The notes under the pieces were generated by a model. The model did no database searches, had not been told where the DNA came from, and saw only the letters and a list, made by a program, of their open reading frames with translations. 64,000 nt of DNA from Atherinomorus stipes. Its lineage: Eukaryota > Chordata > Actinopteri > Atheriniformes > Atherinidae. The DNA lies in NCBI GenBank assembly GCA_023101725.1, contig JALJCO010012682.1, positions 2,356,001 through 2,420,000 of the forward strand, read 5' to 3'. Below are positions 13,365-25,300 of this stretch, one piece after another. Each line of letters starts with the position of its first letter. Position 1 is the first letter of the stretch. The translations under genes and the position numbers were made by a program.

Positions 13365-16300
13365 ATCACAAAGGATGGTGAGGAGACTTACTTTTCTGTT
13401 GCTGAAGAATGAAGAAACACTGGTCACATACTCGGGCTAACTGGTTCTTTAGATATTCAAGCTGGTGTTTGTTGGAGGAACAAGACTGGCAAACCACCTG
13501 ATGGGACAGTAAAGCATAGTGATGTAATCTTCTGTCACATTATTCCAAGAACCGCCCCCCCTGGGGGGAATTCAGACAGTACATGAACTGTCAAGACTTT
13601 CCTTTGAACAAAGTTATAACCAGGCTCCTGTTTCCAATTTCATTGATGATGATAACAAAGTGGGTGGCGGTTGCTTGCAGCTACATATTGACTATAGATC
13701 TATGAGAGCTCCATCAATTTTCACCTCATGAAACAGAGTTGCAGTCTCATTCATTAATGAGAAGTGTTTAAAAAAATATTTGATGCAAAAGGAAAATACT
13801 GTTACCAAATAGGAGCATGTTTTTGTCACCTCACCTTTCCACATGCTCGGCAGTGATGTCTCCTCCACGTCAGGGTGAACTCGCAGGTGCAGATCATGCA
13901 CATGGTGGTGCGTGGATCAGGGATCCAAATGGGTGCTTTGGATCCCAAAGGAGCGCCATCTCCATCATCACTCACTTCCCCCTGGATCTGAGTTGTTTGA
14001 TATATTCTTATGTGTTTGTGTATACAGTGTAGCCCAAAACAGGCTCACCTATTACAGAAACAAAATGCTTAATTTTTGAGGTCATCTTACCTCATCTAGA
14101 GGTTTGCCAGAAATAAAGCTGATTTTCTTCTTGGTGTAATCACTGATTGCTGTGGAAATAGCCTCAAGCCACGCATCTCTCTCTGTAGCTGAACTACAGC
14201 AGAAGACAAACAAAATATAACAACACAACCGTCACAGATCTATGAAATGAAAAACAGTAATACTAAGAAAACATGCTTTAAATTACCTGGCAGAGAGCAT
14301 GAAGGAGCGCTCCACACTCTCTATTTTCAGCTCATTCTGATAGGCCTCCTGACTTGGTTTGCTAACCTGCAATTATTTTCATTGTGAACACTCTTGGAGG
14401 CACGTAGCTTATTTTATAATGCATATGATGATGTGGAAAGTACTTAGAAGTAAAAGAATTTCTTACCTTCATCCCTGCCAGTGATAGCATGTTTTTAAGC
14501 TTATACTGGCCTGACTGCACAGGAGTGGTGTATAGCAATGTGTCGTTAAACTAAAACAAAACAAAAATGACAAGGTAGTATTATTTCAATGATCCATAAT
14601 GGTTTGAAAAGTCCATTGCAAGTTTTAAGGTCATATAATTAGTTGCAAGTTTTAAGGTCATATAATTAGAACATCACATTTGAGCTGTTATGGATTAAGA
14701 GTGCTGCTGGCTGAGGCAGACGACACTGTCGTTGTTTTAGAGCAACTTTGTTAGAAGAAAGAAATAGCAGAGAAAAAGGTGACAGTTGAGTACTCTACCA
14801 GGAAGAACATCCTGGGCTGCATGACTTTCCTGGACAGCTTCATCAGGACACCCTCTTTAAGAAAGATCTGAAGCACAAAAATAGCAAGAGTCAGTTTTTC
14901 ATAAAAATGAACACCTGCTTCATTTTGGATGCAGTGGTGTTTATTCACACATTAAAAATTTCAGCTCTGTACAGCTGCTTTAAGAGTCCTGATGCATTTT
15001 AAAATTGAAAACAACAAAGATAGCACTAATGTGGTGAAAAATAACTTGTGCTTTCCGGATTATGAGAGGTCAAACAGTCTGCTGTGATAAATCTAAAATT
15101 GAATCTTTATGGCCTCACCCGTCCAGGCTGGACTATCTCATGGTGACCATTCAGACGACACTGCACCTGAATCAGCTTCTGGAAGTTGTCCTGAGATAAA
15201 GCAAACAGAGATCAGCGAGATGTTCAGATATGTTATCAACAAGTAATGAAAATTTTCCTTTAAAGTTCTTGTTCTGCTCTCACCCCTTGTTTCATGATGT
15301 CATTAGCATGATTGGCCACTTCCTTAACTAAAGCAAGGGCAGCTGAGTGGAAAAAATATACACGGATCACATATTATATCCACTCTCTCCATCTCACTGC
15401 TATGAGCATTACTTTTCACATTTTTAAAGGAGGCTCAGGGTTTACCTTGAGTATCTTTGTAGTCATTGGAGTCTTGAGATAAGTTTTTTAGGTAGTCTGA
15501 AACAAAAATACAAATCATTTTAGATTTGGCTTGAACAGTGCAACCAAACAAGCGGAAACCAATTCTGGCTTTAAAGTGCTCAGTATTGTGTAGTAAATTC
15601 CAGGAATGATTTGGAAATAAAGTCCTGGATAAAAAGGTCTGCAGGTGCTTACATAATGTAATTATACAAGAATGACGTGAGGAACATTCTTCACATTTTG
15701 GCTCTGTGGGATCAGCCCAGAACTATTCCACGCACAAAACACTAAGCACATTAATGTTAAAGCTTCTGTTATGTCACCAAATCTGATTTGGGTAGCCCTT
15801 CAAATATCTAATTAATGAGGACTAAAGAGGCAGAACAAAAGCCAAAACTACTTTCTGGTCACCAGAGGGCAGCATGATGTCTGTGATAACTTTTTAAAGG
15901 CGAGGTGAGCTAAACAAAGCCAACAGAAGAGTAATAATGACCTGATTCTAGATTTGATTTAAACTTGAATTTGACTAAAAATGCCAATTTGTTAAATTCA
16001 TTCATGCGATGTTGTGAAACGGACTCCTTTTTTGGATGTACCTGTGAGCAGCAGCTGATACTGAGGAATCCTCTGAACTGGTTTCAGGAGGTAATGCTTC
16101 AGAGCCAAGTTGGCACAACGTGGACTTGCCTAAATGAAAAACATTATTACCAAAACTAATTTTCCCGTAATACACATCCTCTTCACAAACTGTAAACAAT
16201 GAACGTCAGTGAGCTCTAAGACACACCTCTCAAAACAGATAAAACCAGTTAAGCAAGCAGCATTACCTCAAATTCTCTGACTACTGCGCCAAATGCCGGG

Positions 16301-19300
16301 TTCTTTTTCGTCTGCTCTTCCAGCAGAGCAACATTCTTGTCAAACTCACGGATGTATGTGGAGTACATCTTTAGGTATGGCCCTTTTTTCAGGAAGATGT
16401 CTGCAAGCTGGGAGTTCTCGTCCCTGTGGGGAAAACGAAGTAGGATGAAACAAACTGGATCACCTTGTTGCTATATGAATGCAATAGCTATGGACAAACC
16501 ATGTGTGCACATGAACTGGTTTATATCAGGCGGTCAGAACATAAGCAACGGTATTTCGACACCCAAACATTAAGTCAACATGGGGTTTTCAAAATAAGAT
16601 TCCAAAACAATACACATCATTATTCTGATATAATGGCCTCCACCCCTCTGGGAAGATTTTGGACACTGGCTGTATGAATTATTTCCAAAATAGTTGAAGT
16701 AGTTGGCTCACAACTCCTGCTGGATGGGCTTGATATCATATCTGCTATGACCACTTGAATTGTTTCAAAACTAAACCATGTAAAACTAGTCTTTATAAAA
16801 GTAAAAAGCAAGCATCTATTCAAATAGAAAAGGCTACCTAGTTGTTTTTTGATTAGAAGTGAACGGTAAACAAAAATGTAAAAACACTTCTGAAAACTTG
16901 TTATACCACTTGGCCACTCTCTGCTGCAACTCTTTGAGCAGGTCTTGGTTGAGTTCATGAAGTTGCGGGAGGTAGTACAGGATCTGGTTGAGAAGACGTT
17001 CCTCAATCACAGTCTTTCCACTCTGATGAGATGCTCTCAACACCGCATCACGGAAGTCCTGTACGCCAGATAAACAAAACATCAAATGAAGCAAAGCTCT
17101 TCCTCACTCTCTTTGTCTTTCATAAACGCATTTACACCTGACACACATTAAGCATTCTTAAATGTTCTAAATATGGTGAATAAGGGCTAAACAGGGGAGC
17201 AAAAGAGCCAGAGGGGAACTTTGTGCTTCTCTTTCTGATGATGTGGAGACTTTGGTGGTTTATTGGGACACGTGGCAAATAAAACTTACAGACTGAGTGC
17301 CCAGTAATGAGCTCCTGTGGTTAACATGTTTGAACTCTTCCTGCTACAACAGCTGACAGTGAAAAAAGGTGGGTCATGTGGAAAAAGATGTGGGGGAGAA
17401 ACAGAAAAAAAAATCTGGATGTTTCATGAGATAAGAAGTAAAACAATGCTGATGTGGCTACGTGGTAGGCAAATATTTTTGATAAAGAGTGAAATGGATG
17501 CAATCTACAGCAAGGACGACAAGAAGCTGCGGTTTAGTTTGGTCGATTGTCTTGTTTTCATTTGAGACATTTAGAGAGGATGACCTGGTTGAAGATGTGA
17601 TCAAACTAATAAGAAAAAAGAAAGGAACATGACATATGTATTCATCCATTTGATTGTAAAAAACTTGTGACAACTTGGTTAAAATATAAAGATAGTGCAA
17701 AGTCCCTTCAAAATTGTTTTGAGCTGCATACGTGTGTTTTTCATTACTGAGCACCCCTCCTCTGCAGTCTATGGAGACTCGAGCACTTCCTGTCCACACT
17801 TCTGGGAGTCATCGCTTATGACTCAGTCCTTCAACGTTCTGGTTTTGTGACCCTTTCCTCTCCAAACATCTGCTCATGTGACTGCACTCCTTTCTTTCTT
17901 TTTTTTTCTAAATAAACATGTAAAAGTTCAAAGCAATATATTTCAACTTTCAAATTAAAAGCTTTAAGTTTGAGCAGATGCAGGAAGAGCTCTCGTTGTA
18001 TTGTGAGCATATTTGTCTGCCTTTTATGTATTTTAGAGAAGCTTGTTCCTCTTTGGGCTTGATATATAACCTGTTGCCAGGCTCAGATAATGCTGTGTAA
18101 ACAACAGTCAGGCAGTAAATCATGTCTGCATGGGGGTTCTGACATGTGATATTGTGTAAGAAATATTAAAACTCTTTCAATTAATAAAAGAACATTATTG
18201 TTTCTAAAGAAATATGCATGTTCCTTTTGAATTTGATGCAATGTGTCAGTTACACAATATAACTGAGTTGTCTCTCAGCAGTAAAATGGGGTACATATGA
18301 TATCTATATCCATATCAAAAGATTTAGCAGATCTTGAAAATCCCTGTATAGAAGGAACAAGAAAATCAAAACCATTTCTATAAACAAACTGTCAATGAAC
18401 ACAGCTCATTTCTATATCCCTGAATGCAAGTTTAAAAAAATCAACCATATAAAGAAAATCAAGATAAAAAAAAAACACAAACATCTTCTCTGGGCACTAG
18501 CTTATTTAAAATGGAATAAAGAAAAATAATGCTATGCGGTCTGACTACCCAAAATAATTTTAAAATAATGTAGACTGCATCCTCTGGACTGAAGAGAAGA
18601 GGAGCACACAGTTTAAAAGTCAGAGTCAGCATCTGTAATATTATGCTTAAAGAAATATTGCATGTGCATCTTATAACTCTGGAGAAAGAAATTCTGAAAC
18701 TAGAGAAATATACAGAGGTTTTATTGCTAGAAGTAGAGCGTCCTTCATCAAAAAGGTAAAATAAACAAAGAGGACCCAAACTGTTGAGCACCTTACTGCT
18801 CCAGCAGCCAAAATGGGAAAGAATTGAACTTTTTTTTCTCTGAAACGCTCAAATGATTATGAAAGTGGAAGTGTATGTCATCAAACAACTGTTAAAGTAA
18901 CTAAAAAGTAAATTTTATTTGTTTTAGTATAATTTTACAAAAAATATTGTTTAACATTAGCTTTTTTTAAACAGGGTTGCACATCAAAGAGTTGCATCCG
19001 AGTGTATGACTGTATAAACATTTTTATAACAATAGATTGAATTTATATAGCACTTTTCAAGGCACCCACAGTGCTCTACATTCAATGTCATTCCCCCACG
19101 TCACACAAGGTTGGTGGTAAACTACATGGATAGCCCTCTCTATTAACGGCCTATGGTATGACTGCAGCTGCCCGGGTCAGACTGATGGAAATATGGCTGC
19201 TGGGTGCAAGTGAAACTTAGAAAGTAGCTGCAGCTATTCTTTATTAATGTGATTATGCTAACCGAAAACAATGAGCAAGTTGACCTGTGGTAACATCACT

Positions 19301-22300
19301 GTTTTAGTATCATCTCTATTAGCATGTTAGCATACATTGTGCTCAAATTGAAGCTGTTCCAAAGCACAACACTGACACTACTCTAGTTTTTAAGTCCATC
19401 TTAACTATCATTATATCTGTGTTTTTTTTTTTGTTTTTGTACAATGATGTAATGTCTGGCAGCATTAGCAAAGCAACATAAAAGTGTGTTAAAATGTACA
19501 AAAGAAAAGTGGTTCACTGAACCAGATACAAATTCTCCATCTATCATTAGTAACAAACATTGTAAGGCAGGTGCATCAAAGGAACCAGATAAATATACAA
19601 TTTTGCATCTTTGATTAAATTTAGATTTAATTCATAGAAACAACATGAGAATACTAAGTTAGCCTGTTTAAGTCGTGATTTCTGCCTTTCTCAGTTCACA
19701 CTGCTGCTAACAATCTGGGGGAATCCAAGAGGAATGTAAGCCAAACTGAGGGGAGTTATTGTGCTTGGGGTGTGTCCTGATGTTAAGCATAATCAAACAC
19801 ATATGGAGAATGTAAGCTTGGACAGCAGAGAAGCGGTGGATAAAACACACAGAGAATAACATCACTCTGCTCTTGTCACAACAAACACAGAGCCCTTTTT
19901 GTGGCAAATGGCCCTAAGGGATGACATGTGTGGGTACTTACAACATGAAGCAGCTTCAAAACATCAACAAACCTACGAAGAAAATTAAATTACAATGAGA
20001 AAGTAAAGAGCCAAGTCTCCCAAATTCCAAATATACATAAGGTCAAAATTACTTCTTGTAATGAAGTTTTAAGATATCCATGTATTCCTTATCGATGCAA
20101 TTTTATGTTGTGCTCTAAAGCCACTAAACCTATATGTAGAAATAACATAAACATGATTATCCATAAATCTTGTCCTTGCCATGAAAAGATGCAAAATACA
20201 ATAATAAAATCTAAAGCACAAAATTTCAAAAAGCCAGGTTTGGTCATGTACAATACCATCAGTCATATTATTGCATTCTACTCAATTTGTTTGAGCACGC
20301 ATTTTTCACAATGCTGTTATGTATTTATCATTGTCTTAAGTTGTAACAATAGCAATAGAAAGCTTTGCAGCTAAATACTGTTTCACATAAAAAAAATTGC
20401 GAACTTCTGCTTCAAGAAGAAAAAAAAATTTGACTCTTACACACTCTCAGAGGTCATTATTTCTGTGGCGATGTGGTGTATCTTGCTTTTCTTCTGTCCG
20501 CTCTGCCTCTAAGAAAGGTGCAAAATCACAGACTTTGAATGTGAGCATTCATTATCAGAAAGTGGTGACTACAGACACATGCTGAGCATCAAAATAAATT
20601 TACATAGGCTTTATCTGCCGCAGTGTGTAGCTGAGGGTGCACAATGTCACAAAAAAGGAAGAGTAGTTCTCCCCCATTGAGCCACACTTTTGAGATCATT
20701 TTTGGAAGTATTTCTGAATACTTCCAGGAACTCGAGTCATAAATCTAAGAGTATCCACCCCTCACCGTGTTCTCTGGTTGCTCAGGGTCGCCTTTACTGG
20801 AGATGGAACTACCGTCATCCTCGTCCTCTTCATCTGAGCTGTTGGCCACAACATCATCATCCCAAGAAGCCTCATTCAGGGGAGTCACCTCCTCATCAAC
20901 TGAGCTTCTGTTAAAAGGACAGTATGTCGGGGTCAGAGAACCAGGCCAGGTGCCAGAGACTGAAGACATTGTGCAGACATTTTGCCCAGAGGTAGCTGAA
21001 GGCATTTATCAAAACGCCAAATGCAACCCACGTTGATGCAACTTTAAACATGCACATACATCATATCTGGAGTAAACTGTATAGGATATCATTTTGAGAA
21101 AAAAATAAGACTAAATAATAAATAAAACTAAAACACCAGTCAGCATATCATCTGAGGAACAATATGTCTAAAACAAAGAAATTCATAAGTGTTCTCTTTC
21201 ACCAAATGAGAGTTACAAAATAAAGAGAGAGAGATCATGCAGGAAATGAAATGCTTAAAGAGCCGAAAATAAAAAAAAAATAAAAAAAACATTAAATGAT
21301 AATGATCATCACTGTCACACACTGCAAACTCTTGCACAGCTGCCTGCCTGGTCACAGAGACGAAGTTTGGCAAAATACTGCCAAGCCAAACAGTAGAAAT
21401 CCAAAGCTGTAACAAAACACTGATCATAACACTCTTTGCTAACTCACTTATGACTGTAACTAGCTTAGGGGAAATCATACCAAAGATGTACTACATTTCT
21501 GAGATGCTGTTTCCCTAGGGGAGTGGCACATCTGAAACGACAACCCCTCCCTGAACAAAACTACGAAAAAAAGAGAACGTCAAGGCTGAGGAGCAATACA
21601 TCTGTGGGTCGTATTTGGCATGCTTAAAACGCTTTTGCAATTAACTGCAAGCAATCTCTGTTTGTGAGCTACTCAGCATGTTTTTACCATGTGATTGTTG
21701 CGCAGTTTGAACTACCGAAGCCTGATACACTAAGCTGTGTGAAGGAGGGAGTACACTTACTGCAATCCTATTTTTTCAACTGACTTTTGCTCAGAGCTCA
21801 TTTATAACCCAGTAGAAGAACTCTACAAGAATAATACAAACTTTCAACAAATAATAAGCACATAGTAAATGAAAAATTCTCCAGAAAATTCAACTTGACC
21901 ACGTGGAAGTAGTTTAGTTTTGATCAACGGTCAATATTTCTTTTGACTCCCTTCTAACTCAAAAGGCACAACTAACAATTAAATAGACAGCATTGATTGA
22001 ACTTAAAAATAAATAAATAAATAGAAAGTACTTTTGGCAGGGAATGCTGATGCAAAAAGCATAAAAAAAAAAAAACTATAAAAAACCAAAAAAAAGTAAA
22101 AACAAACCCACAATTATCAAGTTCCCTATGAATTTGATTTGCTTTGACCATCACTTTTATCAGTTATTAAGTCAAATCTTATACACAGTTTCAGTAACAT
22201 GCGTATGCATTGTAGTTGCTGTTGGCATCTACTGCAGTTCGGTGGGAGGAAACTTCTTGAGGGCCACAGTCCTGCAGGTTTTTATGTGTCCCTACTATAA

Positions 22301-25300
22301 TACACCTGTTTCAAATCAAATTGATCCAACAGCTCATGAAGTTTTGCATTGACTCAAACATTTGAACATTTGAGTCAAGTGTCTATGAGCAGGGACACAT
22401 TGAACGCCTCCAGGATGAGGGCCAAGGTTTCCTAGTCATGTGCAAATTTGCTCCAGTTTAAAAATCACAATCGCTGTGGAATGTTACGCAAATATACAGT
22501 TCATGCCTGATTTCTACTCTCATCTTTAGCCATAAATGGAAGCAGACCCTCCAGAAATTCATTATTTGCATAAATAATCGTTGGTACACCACAAGCAAAC
22601 AGACACAACAACAGAAGCAACAATAAAGAACTACAATTTACTGAATAAGAAATTAAATCACTCCATAATTAAGTAGAATATTATTGGTTCTAGAGTAGGG
22701 CTGGACGATTATGGAAAAAATTATAATCACGATTATTTTGACTGATAGTGAAATCACGATTAATATACACGATTATTCATTGATTTTATAAAAAGTGTTT
22801 ATTGAACCACATAACTCAACTTGAAATATGACTTTTAAATAAATTAAACCGAAAATAAATTAGAAACAAGTAAAGGAGTAAAATAAGAATATTATTCAAT
22901 ATAATAATAGCAATAAAAAAATGAATACTAAGTCTACATACATTCCTGTTCTATACTCCCTGCAGTTTTCTTCCTATAACTCCACCAGTATGTTCACTTC
23001 AGGATTAATTGTTTTTCTTTGATTACAGTGTTTTTGTGATTGTGAAAAGGAAAAATTGAAATCACGATTAAAATTCGATTAATTGTCCAGCCCTATTCTA
23101 GAGTCAAGAAAAGAAACTATGCTGAAATTGTAAAAAGTAACAGAACCAATTGACGGCAAATGGGTTTTATGCACAACTCCACTGCTGCGAACTCCTCCGT
23201 CTCCAGTCTTTCATTATTGGATCATTTGATTAATCCAGGTGTGCCTGACCTCAGTAACTGCGAGGACAATGGCCAGACACACCTGGATTAATCAGTTTGT
23301 CCAGTGATGAAAGACAGGAGGCAAAGGAGCTGGCTTAAGTTCTGGAAGTAGTAGAGTTGTGGATAAAGCCCATTTGAGGTTTAAAAAAATGATTACAGTT
23401 TTGGATTAGTCAGATTACAGGAGCTACAGGAAGAGGACAATCAAAGGATGAGTGTATGGACAGTGTGTCATATTGCTAAATTAATGATGAAAAGGTTGCT
23501 GATACTTAAGTTGGCTGTTTTCTGAATTTGGAAGGCAGTTGCCACTACTTATACAGTGAAATAAGGTTTGAATCATATATTCTAGTAATAATAAGAAAAT
23601 TGTTTCTTTTATTAAGACATAAGTCACAATTTTTCCCATTTCAAATACACCATTTCAGGCATAAATGCCCTGAATGTGTGTTTATACTGGTTTGAAAAAT
23701 ACATACATACATGCATTCTCACAACACTTCTCACTTCAAGTATCTGTTTTTTTGTGTAGGATGTACATGCATTAGTTTTTGTGTGTACAATGTTAATGCA
23801 TCTACCCCTAAATAAATTAATAAATATTAATTAATAAATTAAATAGCTGTTGTTTCATTGTACTATCAGCCTAAAAATAAACATGAAGAACTGCATTTCA
23901 CTGGTAGAAATCCCCTTGCTGCTCTTACAGGAACAATCTTCATTCAACAGTATGAACTGATTACATTGATAGACACTCACATACAGAGCAGGTACTATGC
24001 TCTTCAAGGCTAAAGGTTAGCAAGTGCTGGCACTGCTCATGATAATAACCTTTTGTTTATTTAAACCTTTTGTATATATTCAACATTACTGGGTCAATCT
24101 CCAATTCATTAGGAGCTGAAAGGCTGTGCAAGTGCTCATGGCACCACACTTGTGAAACTCCCCTGACAAGAATCAGCAACAAAAGAAATAATCCAATGCA
24201 CCGCTCTGTTATTTTCCTTTCTTACTTTGATGCAGTCTGTCATTCACTAAATGTTTTGCTGATGAATCATTCCACAGAGCGTGAGGTGTTTTCCAGCTTT
24301 CTTATCAGAGCACAAATTAGTTCTCCTAATATAGAACAGGGCTACTCAATTTGGTCCTACGAGTGCTGCAATCCAGCAGGTTTTCCATCTCTCTCTTCTC
24401 CAACACACCTGAATCAAATAGATCCAGTAGCCAATCAAGCTCTGCACAATGACTCATTACCTTGTGCTGGATCAGGGAGACATGGAAAACCTGCTGGATT
24501 GTGGCCCTCGCAAAACCGTGTCGAGTAGCCCTGATATAGAACATGTGGGTAAGAGAAAACAAAATAGTAAAAACAAAATCGTACCTGTCATATTCTGCTG
24601 GTGGTGAGTCTGTTGCGTTTTTCACCAGGGAGATGTACGGCTCCTGCTCCTCATAAATGCCCTCATCGTCATACAGTGAGCTCTGCCAGGGTTGTGGGAA
24701 GTAGGGTGAAGACAATCCTGCCTTGCGTGGGTTAACATTCATATACTCTGGTATCTCCTCATAGTCTGGGATGGTTTCATAGAGGAGAGCTTGTTCAAGT
24801 TCAGGAGAAAACTCATCTCCATCCACACTCTGCTCGACTCCTATTAGCGGGCAAGAGAGTTTACGTTCCCCGCTGAGATGCTCAGAAAATTTCTGATCTT
24901 CTTCTTGGCCTCTATGGGTGCTTTGCTCATTGCCATTCTCAGGAGAGTTTTGGCTCTGGCCGCCTTTTGCTTTCATTTTGGGTAACATCTTCATTGCGAG
25001 CTTCAAGTCTAGAAGTTTCCGGAAAGAGCTCTTCCTCTGTCCTTCAGAGTTTCTGAGGTCAGCAGAGGAGAAGGACTTGGCTTTCTTTTTGCTCAGGTTG
25101 GAACGAGAGGGTTTGATGTTCCCAGATGTTAGGTTACCTTTTGATTTCTCATTTGGAGGCAAAGGCAGCTCCCTCGTCGTTTTCTCCTTCAAAACACCAT
25201 CTTGTGAGCTATTGACTTGCTTTGTCCCACAATCATTTACGGTGTCCTCTTCTTTCTCCTCAAAGGATTCCTTCTCGAACAATGCCATTGGGCCGATATG

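Noticed and set aside
20767..21036. Plus-strand serine-rich open frame
   Set aside because: It is the antisense shadow of the acidic fgd6 exon 20766-20907.
24326..24584. Apparent extension of the large fgd6 exon beyond position 24585
   Set aside because: A good donor (GACAG/GTACG) at 24585 joins in phase to the next exon. The extra frame runs through a MITE with target-site duplications.
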